DNA from: Streptomyces sp. MMG1533
Lineage (GTDB): Bacteria > Actinomycetota > Actinomycetes > Streptomycetales > Streptomycetaceae
Direction: 5' to 3'
Length of the DNA: 64,000 bases
NCBI RefSeq assembly: GCF_001279775.1
Contig: NZ_LGDG01000003.1
Location: forward strand, 62,001-126,000
The position numbers were made by a program, and so were the translations under genes. The first letter of the stretch is position 1, and each line of letters starts with the position of its first letter. The notes below the pieces were generated by a model, which was given only the letters and a program-made list of their open reading frames with translations, did no database searches and was not told where the DNA came from. Shown in pieces: positions 48,175 through 57,066 of this stretch.

Positions 48175-49739
48175 GTCCGCTCCCTGAGCTGTCGGCGAAG
48201 GATCTTGCCGGAGGCGGCGCGCGGGACGCCGTCGATGAAGGTGATCCGGCGGACGCGCTTGTAGGGGGCGACGCGTTCGGCGACGTACATCATGACCTCT
48301 CCTTCGGAGAGGTCGGTGGCGTCCGGTTGGCGGACCACGTACGCGTGCGGGACCTCGGTGCCGTCGTCGTTGTAGGCGCCGATGACGGCGGCGTCGGCGA
48401 TGCCGGGGTGGGTGAGGAGCAGGGCCTCGAGTTCGGCGGGGGCCACCTGGAAGCCCTTGTACTTGATGAGCTCCTTGACACGGTCCACGACGAAGAGCCA
48501 GCCGTCGGCGTCGGCGTGACCGACGTCGCCGGTGTGCAGCCAGCCGTCGGGGTCGATCATCCGGGCGGTGGCGTCGGGGCGGCCGAGGTAGCCCTTCATG
48601 ACCTGGGGGCCGCGGATGAGGATCTCGCCGGACTCGTCGATGCCGAGGTCCTTGTCGGGGTCGTCGAGGGAGACGATCCGCATCTCGGTGCCGGCTATGA
48701 GCCTGCCCACGGTCCCGGCGGGTGCCTCGTGCATGGCGTCCAGGGGGACGACGTGGGTGCCCGGAGACAGTTCGGTCATGCCGTATGCCTGGCCGACGGG
48801 CGGCAGGCCGAGCCGCTGTGAGCAGGCGGCGGCGAGCTTGGCGTCCAGGGGAGCCGCGGCGCTGATGATGTATTTCAGGGACGACAGGTCGTACTGCGCG
48901 ACCGCGGGGTGCTTGGCGAGGGCGAGGACGATCGGCGGGGCGACGTACAGGCCGGTGATGCGGTGGTTCTGGATGGCCGCGAGGAAGGTCTCGAGGTCGA
49001 AGCGGGGCAGGACGACGACGGTGGCGCCGTTGCGCAGGGGCCCGTTCATGAGGGCCGTCAGGCCGTAGATGTGGAAGAAGGGCAGCACGGCGAGGATGCG
49101 GTCGCCGGGGCCGTTCGAGAGGACGGGTTCGAGCTGCGCGAGGTTGGTGGCGATCTGGCGGTGCGTGAGCATCACGCCCTTGGGGATGCCGGTCGTGCCC
49201 GACGAGTACGGGAGGGCGGCCACGTCCTCCGCGGGGTCGATGTCGACCTGCGGCTCGGGGGCGGCCGAGGCCAGCATGTCGATGAGTGAGCGGTGTCCCG
49301 GGGCGCTGTCGCAGACGAAGATCTCCTGGACGCCGCCGGCGAGTTCGGCGGCCCTGCGGGCGGTCTCCAGGAGCGGTGAGACGGTGACGATCCAGCGGGC
49401 CGCGGAGTCGGTGAGCTGCTTGGCGAACTCCTCGGGCGTGGCGAGCGGGTGCACGGTCGTGACGGAGGCCCCCGCGCGCGTGGCGGCGTAGAACGCCGTC
49501 GGGAAGGCGATCGTGTTGGGGCTGTGCAGGGCGAGGACGTCTCCCTTGCTGACGCCCGCCTCGGCGAGGGCGGCGGCGACCCGCCGGTGGAAGCGGTCCA
49601 GCTGCTCGTACGTGAGCGTGGTGCCGTCGGTGCCGTCGATCAGGGCGGGTGCGTCCCCGAACTCGGCGGCCCGGCCGAGTACCGCTTCGTGGATGGGGAG
49701 TTCTACGGGCGGGACGTCTGCGTACTCGCTGCGGAACAT
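48171..49739 (-). CDS. 4-coumarate/cinnamate:CoA ligase-type acyl-CoA synthetase
   Basis: The 522-residue ANL enzyme has PYSSGTTGIPKGVMLTHR (P-loop), GQAYGMTELSPGTH, GWLHTGDVGHAD, VDRVKELIKYKGFQVAPAELE and the catalytic PRAASGKILRRQL lysine motif, box I and II as in plant 4CL. Streptomyces has a characterised cinnamate:CoA ligase (ScCCL), and this protein is of that length and, from memory, in a comparable gene neighbourhood. In this operon it should feed an acid into the dehydrogenase/carboxylase route; which acid is unknown. Confidence 0.9.
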   Translation of the reverse strand: MFRSEYADVPPVELPIHEAVLGRAAEFGDAPALIDGTDGTTLTYEQLDRFHRRVAAALAEAGVSKGDVLALHSPNTIAFPTAFYAATRAGASVTTVHPLATPEEFAKQLTDSAARWIVTVSPLLETARRAAELAGGVQEIFVCDSAPGHRSLIDMLASAAPEPQVDIDPAEDVAALPYSSGTTGIPKGVMLTHRQIATNLAQLEPVLSNGPGDRILAVLPFFHIYGLTALMNGPLRNGATVVVLPRFDLETFLAAIQNHRITGLYVAPPIVLALAKHPAVAQYDLSSLKYIISAAAPLDAKLAAACSQRLGLPPVGQAYGMTELSPGTHVVPLDAMHEAPAGTVGRLIAGTEMRIVSLDDPDKDLGIDESGEILIRGPQVMKGYLGRPDATARMIDPDGWLHTGDVGHADADGWLFVVDRVKELIKYKGFQVAPAELEALLLTHPGIADAAVIGAYNDDGTEVPHAYVVRQPDATDLSEGEVMMYVAERVAPYKRVRRITFIDGVPRAASGKILRRQLRERT

Positions 49740-49767
49740 GGTTCCTCCTCGCGCGACACGGTGCCGG

Positions 49768-50934
49768 TCAGTACGACTTGGGCAGGCCGAGGGTCTGGTG
49801 GGAGACGTAGTTGAGAATCATCTCCCGGCTCACCGGAGCAATACGAGCCACGCGCGCGGCCGTTATCAACGAACCGAGCCCGAACTCGCGCGTGAGTCCG
49901 TTGCCGCCGAGCGTGTGCACCGCCTGGTCGACCGCCTTCACACAGGCCTCCCCGGCCGCGTATTTGGCCATGTTGGCGGCCTCACCTGCGCCTACGTCGT
50001 CCCCCGCGTCGTACAGGTGGGCCGCCTTCTGCATCATCAGGCGGGCCAGTTCGAGGTCGATGTGCGCCTGGGCGAGGGGGTGGGCGATGGCCTGGTGGGC
50101 GCCGATGGGGGTGTTCCAGACGGTGCGGTCGCGGGCGTAGGTGATCGCTTGCGCGAGCGCGTAGCGGCCCATGCCGATCGCGAAGGCGGCCGTCATGATG
50201 CGCTCGGGGTTGAGGCCGGCGAAGAGTTGCAGGAGGCCGGCGTCCTCGTCGCCCACGAGGGCGTCCGCGGGGAGCCGTACGTCGTCGAGGGTGAGCTCGA
50301 ACTGCTTCTCCGCGGCGGTGAGTTCCATGTCGATGCGGTGGCGGGTGAAGCCGAGTGTGTCGCGGGGCACGATGAAGAGGCAGGGCTTGAGGCGGCCCGT
50401 GCGGGAGTCCTCCGTACGGCCGACTATGAGGGTGGCGTCGGCGATGTCCACGCCTGAGATGAAGACTTTGCGGCCGGTGAGGAGCCAGTCTCCGGTGTCG
50501 GGGTCGCGGCGGGCGGTGGTGGTGATGCGGTGGCTGTTGGAGCCGGCGTCGGGTTCTGTGATGCCGAAGGCCATCGTGCGGGTGCCGTCCGCCAGGCCGG
50601 GGAGCCAGTGTTGTTTCTGGGCGTCGGTTCCGAAGCGGGCGATGACCGTGCCGCAGATCGCCGGTGAGACGACCATCATCAGGAGGGGGCAGCCGGCCGC
50701 GCCGAGTTCTTCGAGGACGATGGAGAGTTCGGCGATTCCGCCGCCTCCGCCGCCGTATTGCTCGGGGAGGTTGACGCCGAGGTAGCCGAGCTTGGCCGCC
50801 TCGGACCAGAGTTCGTCGGGGTGACGACCCTCGTCGACGACCTTGGTGATGTAGTCGCGGCCGTAGCGCTTGCCCAGCTGTGCGACTGCGGTGCGTAGGG
50901 CCTTGTGCTCCTCGGATTCGATGAGGGGGGTCAT
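49768..50934 (-). CDS. Acyl-CoA dehydrogenase (citronellyl/isovaleryl-type pathway position)
   Basis: The 388-residue enzyme has MAFGITEPDAGSNSHRITTTA and LTGRKVFISGVDIADATLIVG of the middle domain, NTPIGAHQAIAHPLAQAHIDLELARLM, and the ending VARIAPVSREMILNYVSHQTLGLPKSY. It lies between the CoA ligase and biotin carboxylase genes. It would introduce the double bond that makes the acyl-CoA a substrate for carboxylation, as AtuD or isovaleryl-CoA dehydrogenase do. It is preceded by the second copy of the dispersed stem-loop element. Confidence 0.9.
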   Translation of the reverse strand: MTPLIESEEHKALRTAVAQLGKRYGRDYITKVVDEGRHPDELWSEAAKLGYLGVNLPEQYGGGGGGIAELSIVLEELGAAGCPLLMMVVSPAICGTVIARFGTDAQKQHWLPGLADGTRTMAFGITEPDAGSNSHRITTTARRDPDTGDWLLTGRKVFISGVDIADATLIVGRTEDSRTGRLKPCLFIVPRDTLGFTRHRIDMELTAAEKQFELTLDDVRLPADALVGDEDAGLLQLFAGLNPERIMTAAFAIGMGRYALAQAITYARDRTVWNTPIGAHQAIAHPLAQAHIDLELARLMMQKAAHLYDAGDDVGAGEAANMAKYAAGEACVKAVDQAVHTLGGNGLTREFGLGSLITAARVARIAPVSREMILNYVSHQTLGLPKSY

Positions 50935-50971
50935 GCGGCTCCTCAGGGGAAGGGGGGTTCTGCCGTTCGGA

Positions 50972-51041
50972 GGGTGCGGGTCGTGTGGGGCTGGTCGCGC
51001 TCACGCGGCGGAGCCGCATATTTGATGCAGCCCCGCGCCCC
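50972..51041 (-). repeat. Dispersed stem-loop element, copy 2
   Basis: Reverse complement of this 70-bp stretch begins GGGGCGCGGGGCTGC and matches copy 1 (18353-18422) nearly base for base, including TGCGGCTCCGCCGCGTG and the ACGACCCGCA tail. It sits between the biotin carboxylase stop codon and the acyl-CoA dehydrogenase start. Confidence 0.7.
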
Positions 51042-52882
51042 TAGGCGGCTTGCACCACCGCCAGCAGAGAACCGACCGTCACCTGATGTCCAGGTGCGGC
51101 GTGGAGGGCCGTGAGCGTTCCCGTGACCGGCGCTGTGATCTTGTGTTCCATCTTCATCGCCTCCAGCCACAGGAGGGGCTCTCCGGCCCGTACGGCGGCT
51201 CCTACGACGGCCCCCTCGGCGATCTTGACCACCGTGCCCGGCATGGGGGCCACCAGGGAGCCCGGTGCCAGTTGGGCCACCGGGTCGGGGAAGCGGGGCA
51301 GGGCGGTGAGCCGGGTGGCGTTGACGTGCACCTCGTCGCCGTACCGCGCCACCTCGAACTTGCGCTGTACGCCGTCCACTTCGAGTACGACGAGACGCGC
51401 GTCGGCGTGGACGACCCGCACTCCGTCCGCCTCCAGGCCCGCCCGGGTGTGCCGGTATCGGACCTCGTGCTCCTCGCCCGCCATCGCGTAGCGCTTGGTC
51501 TGGGGCTGGGAGGGGACGTTGCGCCAGCCTCCGAGGCGGGAGCGGCCGTGGGCGTCGGCGAGGGCGGCTGCCAGGGGGGCGTGGGCATCGGGGCTGGGCT
51601 TCGTGAGGTCCGGGAGGTGGCGGTCGTAGAAGCCGGTGTCCATACGGGCGGCGGTGAACTCCGGGTGCCGCAGCGACCGTACGAGGAGGTCCCGGTTGGT
51701 GACCGGACCGTGGAGGGTCGCCCGCTCCAGGGCGCCCGACAGTCTGCGGAGGGCCTCCGCGCGCGTGGGGGCGTGGGCGACGACCTTGGCGAGCATGGGG
51801 TCGTAGTGGACGCCGATGGAGTCGCCGTCCTCGTAGCCGGTGTCCAGGCGGACGCCTTCGGGGACGGTCAGGCGGTGCAGGGTGCCGGTCTGGGGGGTCC
51901 AGTCGTTCGCCGGGTCCTCGGCGTAGAGGCGGGCCTCGACGGCGTGGCCACGCGCGCGTGGGGGGTCGCTCGCGAGGGCGTGGCCTTCAGCGACGCGGAT
52001 CTGCTGGGCCACCAGGTCGATGCCGAAGACGGCTTCGGTGACGGGGTGTTCGACCTGGAGGCGGGTGTTCATCTCCAGGAAGTGGGCCTTGCCGCCGGCG
52101 ACCAGGAACTCGACCGTGCCGGCTCCCACGTAGTCGACGGCGCGGGTGGCCCGTACCGCCAGCCGGTGCAGTTCTTGCGCGAGCTCGTCGGGCAGGGCGG
52201 GCGCGGGCGCCTCTTCGATCACCTTCTGGTGGCGGCGCTGGAGGGAGCAGTCGCGGGTGCCGAGGGCCCACACCGTGCCGTGTGTGTCGGCGAGGACCTG
52301 AACCTCGACGTGGCGCCCGTTCTCCACGTACGGCTCGACGAACACCTCGCCGTCACCGAAGGCGCTCGCGGCCTCGGCGCGCGCGCCCTCCAGCGCGGCG
52401 TCCAAGTCCTCCAGGCGTCGCACGATCCGCATCCCGCGCCCGCCGCCGCCCGCCGCCGCCTTCACCAGCACGGGCAGGTCGTCCTCGGTGACCTCGCGCA
52501 GGGGCTCGAGACCCATCAGTTCCTTGGCTCGCGTCTTGGACGCCATCGCCTCGATCGCCTCCGGGGGCGGGCCGATCCAGACCAGGCCCGCGTCGAGGAC
52601 GGCACGCGCGAAGTCCGCGTTCTCGGAGAGGAAGCCGTACCCGGGGTGCACGGCGTCCGCGCCGGCGGCCATGGCGGCCTTCACGATCAGGTCGCCGCGC
52701 AGATACGTGTCGGCGGGCGCCGCGCCCGCCAGTCGTACCGTCGCGTCGGCCACGCGCGCGTGGAGCGCGTTCCCGTCGGCGTCCGAGTGCACGGCGATCG
52801 TGCGGATGCCGAGCTCGCGGCAGGTGCGGAAGACGCGGCAGGCGATCTCGCCACGGTTGGCGACCAGCACAGTGGTGATCAC
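51041..52882 (-). CDS. Acyl-CoA carboxylase biotin-containing alpha subunit
   Basis: GTG 52882 gives VITTVLVANRGEIACRVFRTC, the standard N-terminus, and 613 residues. Biotin carboxylase motifs are GYGFLSENADFA, KAAAGGGGRGMR (ATP), RDCSLQRRHQKVIEEAP and EMNTRLQVEHPVTE. The C-terminal biotinyl domain carries EAMKMEH with the biotin lysine near 577. About 9-10 residues normally present after KELM (an AGVP-type loop) seem to be missing. It pairs with the beta gene 8 bp upstream, forming a methylcrotonyl/geranyl-CoA-type carboxylase. Confidence 0.92.
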   Translation of the reverse strand: MITTVLVANRGEIACRVFRTCRELGIRTIAVHSDADGNALHARVADATVRLAGAAPADTYLRGDLIVKAAMAAGADAVHPGYGFLSENADFARAVLDAGLVWIGPPPEAIEAMASKTRAKELMGLEPLREVTEDDLPVLVKAAAGGGGRGMRIVRRLEDLDAALEGARAEAASAFGDGEVFVEPYVENGRHVEVQVLADTHGTVWALGTRDCSLQRRHQKVIEEAPAPALPDELAQELHRLAVRATRAVDYVGAGTVEFLVAGGKAHFLEMNTRLQVEHPVTEAVFGIDLVAQQIRVAEGHALASDPPRARGHAVEARLYAEDPANDWTPQTGTLHRLTVPEGVRLDTGYEDGDSIGVHYDPMLAKVVAHAPTRAEALRRLSGALERATLHGPVTNRDLLVRSLRHPEFTAARMDTGFYDRHLPDLTKPSPDAHAPLAAALADAHGRSRLGGWRNVPSQPQTKRYAMAGEEHEVRYRHTRAGLEADGVRVVHADARLVVLEVDGVQRKFEVARYGDEVHVNATRLTALPRFPDPVAQLAPGSLVAPMPGTVVKIAEGAVVGAAVRAGEPLLWLEAMKMEHKITAPVTGTLTALHAAPGHQVTVGSLLAVVQAA

Positions 52883-52890
52883 TGAATCCC

Positions 52891-54489
52891 TCACATCCGG
52901 AAGACGCCGAAGCCGCCCCGCGCGCCCTCGTAGGGCGCGGTGTGGAGGGCGGACAGGCACAGGCCGAGGACGGTGCGGGTGTCGCGCGGGTCGATGACGC
53001 CGTCGTCGTACAGCCGCCCGGACAGGAACATCGGGAGCGACTCGGACTCGATCTGCTGCTCCACCATGGCGCGCAGGGCGGCGTCCGCGTCCTCGTCGTA
53101 CGGCTGTCCCTTCGCCGCCGCCGACTGCCGGGCGACGATCGAGAGCACGCCCGCGAGCTGCTGGGGGCCCATGACGGCCGACTTGGCGCTGGGCCAGGCG
53201 AAGAGGAAGCGGGGGTCGTAGGCGCGGCCGCACATGCCGTAGTGGCCGGCGCCGTAGGACGCGCCCATGAGGACCGAGAGGTGCGGGACCCTGGAGTTGC
53301 TGACCGCGTTGATCATCATCGCGCCGTGCTTGATGATGCCGCCCTGCTCGTACTCCTTGCCGACCATGTAGCCGGTGGTGTTGTGCAGGAAGAGCAGCGG
53401 GATGTCGCGCTGGTTGGCGAGCTGGATGAACTGGGCGGCCTTCTGGGACTCCGCGCTGAACAGCACGCCCTGCGCATTCGCCAGGATGCCGACGGGATAG
53501 CCGTGGAGGGTCGCCCAGCCCGTCGTGAGGCTCGTCCCGTACAGCGGCTTGAACTCGTCGAAGTCGGAGGCGTCGACGATCCGGGCGACGACCTCGCGGG
53601 GGTCGAAGGGGGTCTTCAGGTCGCCGGGGACGATCCCCAGGAGCTCGTCCTCGTCATACTTGGGAGGGGTGGCAGGACCCGGATCGTCGTACGCCTTGCG
53701 GTGGTTGAGGCGGGCCACCACGCGCCGCGCCTGCCGCAGCGCGTCCTGCTCGTCCACGGCGAAGTAGTCCGCCAGACCCGACACGCGCGCGTGCATCTCC
53801 GCGCCGCCCAGCGACTCGTCGTCGCTCTCCTCGCCGGTGGCCATCTTCACGAGGGGCGGCCCGCCGAGGAACACCTTCGCGCGCTCCTTGACCATGATCA
53901 CGTGGTCGGACATGCCGGGGATGTACGCGCCACCGGCGGTCGAGTTCCCGAAGACGACCGCGACGGTGGGGATCCCGGCGGCGGAGAGCCGGGTCAGATC
54001 CCGGAAGATCGCACCCCCGGGGATGAAGATCTCCTTCTGGGAGGGCAGGTCGGCCCCGCCGGACTCCACCAGGCTGATGCAGGGCAGCCGGTTGGCGAGC
54101 GCGATGTCGTTGGCCCTGAGCGCCTTCTTCAGGCTCCAGGGATTGCTGGCACCGCCGCGCACGGTCGGGTCGTTGGCGGTGATCAGGCACTCCACGCCCG
54201 CCACGACCCCGATGCCGGTGACGAGCGAGGCGCCGACCGTGTAGTCGCTCCCCCAGGCGGCCAGCGGCGACAGCTCCAGGAAGGGCGTGTCGGGGTCGAG
54301 GAGCAGCTCGATGCGCTCACGGGCGAGGAGCTTGCCGCGCCCCCGGTGCCGTTCGACGTACTTGGGGCCGCCGCCCTCGATGGCCTTCGCGTGCTCGGCG
54401 TCGAGGTCGGCGAGCTTGGCGAGCATGGCCTCACGGTTGGCCCGGTGGTCGGGGCTGCCCGTGTCCAGGGCGGATCCGATGACCGTCAC
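52891..54489 (-). CDS. Acyl-CoA carboxylase carboxyltransferase beta subunit (MCC/GCC clade)
   Basis: GTG 54489 is preceded by GGAGG at 7 bp and overlaps the AtuA-like stop (GTGA). The 532-residue protein has NDPTVRGGASNPWSLKKAL, VFGNSTAGGAYIPGMSDH and GASYGAGHYGMCGRAYDPRFLFAWP. The YGMCGRAY-PRFLF-WP signature is that of methylcrotonyl- and geranyl-CoA carboxylases rather than acetyl/propionyl-CoA enzymes. It should transfer carboxybiotin CO2 to the gamma-methyl carbon of a 3-methyl-enoyl-CoA. Confidence 0.92.
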   Translation of the reverse strand: MTVIGSALDTGSPDHRANREAMLAKLADLDAEHAKAIEGGGPKYVERHRGRGKLLARERIELLLDPDTPFLELSPLAAWGSDYTVGASLVTGIGVVAGVECLITANDPTVRGGASNPWSLKKALRANDIALANRLPCISLVESGGADLPSQKEIFIPGGAIFRDLTRLSAAGIPTVAVVFGNSTAGGAYIPGMSDHVIMVKERAKVFLGGPPLVKMATGEESDDESLGGAEMHARVSGLADYFAVDEQDALRQARRVVARLNHRKAYDDPGPATPPKYDEDELLGIVPGDLKTPFDPREVVARIVDASDFDEFKPLYGTSLTTGWATLHGYPVGILANAQGVLFSAESQKAAQFIQLANQRDIPLLFLHNTTGYMVGKEYEQGGIIKHGAMMINAVSNSRVPHLSVLMGASYGAGHYGMCGRAYDPRFLFAWPSAKSAVMGPQQLAGVLSIVARQSAAAKGQPYDEDADAALRAMVEQQIESESLPMFLSGRLYDDGVIDPRDTRTVLGLCLSALHTAPYEGARGGFGVFRM

Positions 54490-56168
54490 AGCAGAGCCTC
54501 CGGAATGTCCAGGTGGCGGGAGCGCAGCCATTCGCCGAGGGCCTTGGCCTGCGGGTCGAAACGGTGCTGCGCGGCGACGCCCTCGCCGAGGATTCCCTCG
54601 ACGACGAAGTTGAGGGCGCGGAGGTTCGGGAGTGTGTGCCGGGTGACCTTCAACCGACGGCTCTCGGGTATCAGTTGCTGAAACCTGTCGACCGTCAGTT
54701 CGTGGGCCAGCCACCCCCAGACGTCGTCCGTACGCACCCACACCCCGACGTTGGCGTTCCCGCCCTTGTCCCCGCTGCGGGCGCCGGCGACGAGGCCGAG
54801 AGGGGCGCGGCGGGTCGGTCCGGGCGGTGGCGGCCCGGGCAGGGGCAGCTGCGGCAGGTCTTCGAGTACGAGGGTCTCGTGGGCCGGGGGCACAGGATCC
54901 CGGCGTCCGTCCGGGAGGACGGCCACATGGTCGACGGCACCATGGGGGACGTACACATCCTCGAAAACCCCATAGGGTGCGCCCTTCCCGGGTGGCGCCA
55001 CCATATGGAAGCCGGGGTAGCTCGCCAGCGCCAGCTCGACGGCCGCCCCGCTGAGCACCCGGCCGACGACCCCCTGGTCCGGGTCACGTACGACGAGCCG
55101 CAGCAGGGCGCTCGCGGTCTCCTCGGTCGGGGCGTCGGGGCGGTCGGTGCGGACGAGGTCCCAACGGACGTCCGCGGGGCGGGACTTGGCCATCGCGTCG
55201 GTCATCTGCTCCCGTACGAGCTCGGCCTTGGCCTCGATGTCGAGGCCGGTCAGGACGAAGGCGACCTCGTTGCGGAAGCCGCCGAGGCGGTTGAGGCCGA
55301 CCTTGAGGGTGGGGGGCGGGGGCTCGCCCCGCACGCCGTCGATCCGGACTCGGTCGGGGCCGTCCTGGGTGAGCCTGATGGTGTCGAGGCGGGCGGTGAC
55401 GTCGGGTCCGGCGTACCGGGCGCCCGACGTCTCGTAGAGAAGCTGGGCGGTGACCGTGCCGACGTCGACGAGGCCGCCGGTTCCGGGGTGCTTGGTGATG
55501 ACCGCCGAGCCGTCCTCGTGGAGCTCGGCGAGCGGGAAGCCGGGCCGGTGCAGCCGTCGTACGTCATGCTCGGTGAAGAACGCGTAGTTGCCGCCCGTGG
55601 CCTGCGTCCCGCACTCCAGGACGTGCCCGGCGACAACCGCGCCCGCGAGCCGGTCGTAGTCCGTCGGTGCCCAGCCGAAGTGGGCGGCGGCGGGCCCGGT
55701 GACCAGCGCCGCGTCCGTCACTCTCCCCGTGACCACGACGTCCGCGCCCTCCCGCAGACAGGCGGCGATGCCGAAGCCGCCGAGGTAGGCGTGGGCGGCG
55801 AGGCTGCCGGGACGGCGGGCGGTGAGGTCATCGCCCTCGACGTGGGCGACACGTACGGGGATGCCGAGGCGGGCGGCCAGCTCCCGTGTCGTTTCCGCCA
55901 GTCCGGCGGGGTTGAGGCCGCCGGCGTTCGCCACGATCCTGACCCCCCGTTCGTGGGCCAGCCCCAGGCACTCCTCCAACTGCCGCAGGAAGGTGCGGGC
56001 GTATCCCCCTCCGGGGTCCTTCAGCCGGTCGCGCCCCAGGATCAGCATGGTCAGCTCGGCGAGGTAGTCGCCGGTGAGGACGTCGAGTTCACCGCCGGTG
56101 AGCATCTCGCGCATGGCGTCGAAGCGGTCGCCGTAGAAGCCGGAGGCGTTGCCGATGCGGAGGGTCAC
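54486..56168 (-). CDS. AtuA-like (DUF1446) acyclic terpene utilisation family protein
   Basis: The 560-residue protein matches DUF1446: [19 protein letters not shown] at the start, [58 protein letters not shown] and [15 protein letters not shown]-terminal about 100-residue domain ([15 protein letters not shown]) is the usual fused small AtuA domain. AtuA is needed for citronellol/geraniol growth in Pseudomonas but its reaction is unknown. It is linked by 4-bp overlaps to the genes on both sides. Confidence 0.88.
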   Translation of the reverse strand: MTLRIGNASGFYGDRFDAMREMLTGGELDVLTGDYLAELTMLILGRDRLKDPGGGYARTFLRQLEECLGLAHERGVRIVANAGGLNPAGLAETTRELAARLGIPVRVAHVEGDDLTARRPGSLAAHAYLGGFGIAACLREGADVVVTGRVTDAALVTGPAAAHFGWAPTDYDRLAGAVVAGHVLECGTQATGGNYAFFTEHDVRRLHRPGFPLAELHEDGSAVITKHPGTGGLVDVGTVTAQLLYETSGARYAGPDVTARLDTIRLTQDGPDRVRIDGVRGEPPPPTLKVGLNRLGGFRNEVAFVLTGLDIEAKAELVREQMTDAMAKSRPADVRWDLVRTDRPDAPTEETASALLRLVVRDPDQGVVGRVLSGAAVELALASYPGFHMVAPPGKGAPYGVFEDVYVPHGAVDHVAVLPDGRRDPVPPAHETLVLEDLPQLPLPGPPPPGPTRRAPLGLVAGARSGDKGGNANVGVWVRTDDVWGWLAHELTVDRFQQLIPESRRLKVTRHTLPNLRALNFVVEGILGEGVAAQHRFDPQAKALGEWLRSRHLDIPEALL

Positions 56169-56959
56169 TGCGCGGAACCCTTCGGCGGGCGCCCTTCGCC
56201 CGGCGGGCCGGCGAAGGCCTGGGCGATGTCGAGCCAGCGGTCGGCGTCGGGGCCCTCGGCCACGACCGCGAGGGCGGTGCGGTGGGCGCGGCGGGTGACG
56301 AGGAGGCAGAAGTCGAGGGCGGGCCCGGTGACGCGCTGGCCTGCCTTTTCGGGCCCGTAGGCCCACACGTCCCCGCCGGGCCCGACGAGTTCGACGCGGA
56401 ACTCCTCGGCCGGCGGGGTCAGTCCGTGCACCCCGAAGGCGTAGTCCCGAGCCCGCACACCGATGCGCGCCACATGCCTGAGCCTGTCGGTGGGTGGCCG
56501 CACCACACCCAGTGTGTCCGCCACATCCTGCCCGTGGGCCCAGGCCTCCATGAGTCGGGCGGTGGCCATGGAGGCGGCCGACATGGGCGGGCCGTACCAG
56601 GGGAAACGGGCACCGGGAGGGGAGGCGCGCAGTGCGCTGTCGAGTGCGGTACGCCCCTCCCGCCACCTCGGCAGCAGTTCGGCGGGCGGGATCCGGGCCC
56701 CCTCCTCCGCGCCCTCGTCGACGAAGGAGTCGGGAGCGGCGAAGGCCCTCTCGACCAGGGTGTGGAACTCGTCCCGGTCGGTGACCGCCAGCAGGGCCGC
56801 GCGGTCGGTCCAGGTGAGGTGCGCGATCTGGTGCGCGATGCTCCAGCGGGGCGCGGGGGTGGCGAGGGCCCACTGGTCGGGGCTCAACTCGGCGACAAGG
56901 AGGTCGAGTTGGTCGTTTTCGGCACGCAGGTCGTCGAACACGGGCGTCGGGTCGGCCAT
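56165..56959 (-). CDS. TIGR03084-like DinB/maleylpyruvate isomerase-fold metal-binding protein
   Basis: ATG 56959 starts a 264-residue protein. The DinB-like metal site is visible as [21 protein letters not shown] and [19 protein letters not shown], with three histidines. A C-terminal SCP2-like domain ([18 protein letters not shown]) follows. It belongs with actinobacterial TIGR03084/MDMPI proteins, which may use mycothiol. It is the first gene of the operon and lies 31 bp behind the perfect palindrome. Role in the pathway is unknown; a thiol-dependent isomerase is one option. Confidence 0.82.
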   Translation of the reverse strand: MADPTPVFDDLRAENDQLDLLVAELSPDQWALATPAPRWSIAHQIAHLTWTDRAALLAVTDRDEFHTLVERAFAAPDSFVDEGAEEGARIPPAELLPRWREGRTALDSALRASPPGARFPWYGPPMSAASMATARLMEAWAHGQDVADTLGVVRPPTDRLRHVARIGVRARDYAFGVHGLTPPAEEFRVELVGPGGDVWAYGPEKAGQRVTGPALDFCLLVTRRAHRTALAVVAEGPDADRWLDIAQAFAGPPGEGRPPKGSAQ

Positions 56960-56990
56960 GGGGCGAGCATGGCAGCGGACCAAGAAACAA

Positions 56991-57004
56991 GCAAGCATGC
57001 TTGC
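56991..57004. promoter_or_regulatory. Perfect palindrome GCAAGCATGCTTGC, likely TetR operator
   Basis: A 14-bp perfect palindrome without spacer, in the 107-bp divergent region before the leftward carboxylase operon and the rightward methyltransferase. Such CAAGCATGCTTG-type sites are typical for TetR repressors of acyl-CoA metabolism; the operon ends with a TetR gene. Confidence 0.65.
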
Positions 57005-57066
57005 ATGAATTGACCCGGGCGGAAAATCGCGCGCGCCGCCCGCCGCTCCCGCAGTACGGTCGGCCG

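Noticed and set aside
51050..52885. 611-codon plus-strand frame opposite the biotin carboxylase gene
   Set aside because: Val/Gly/Glu-rich composition without any domain; a mirror of the strong codon bias of the real gene.
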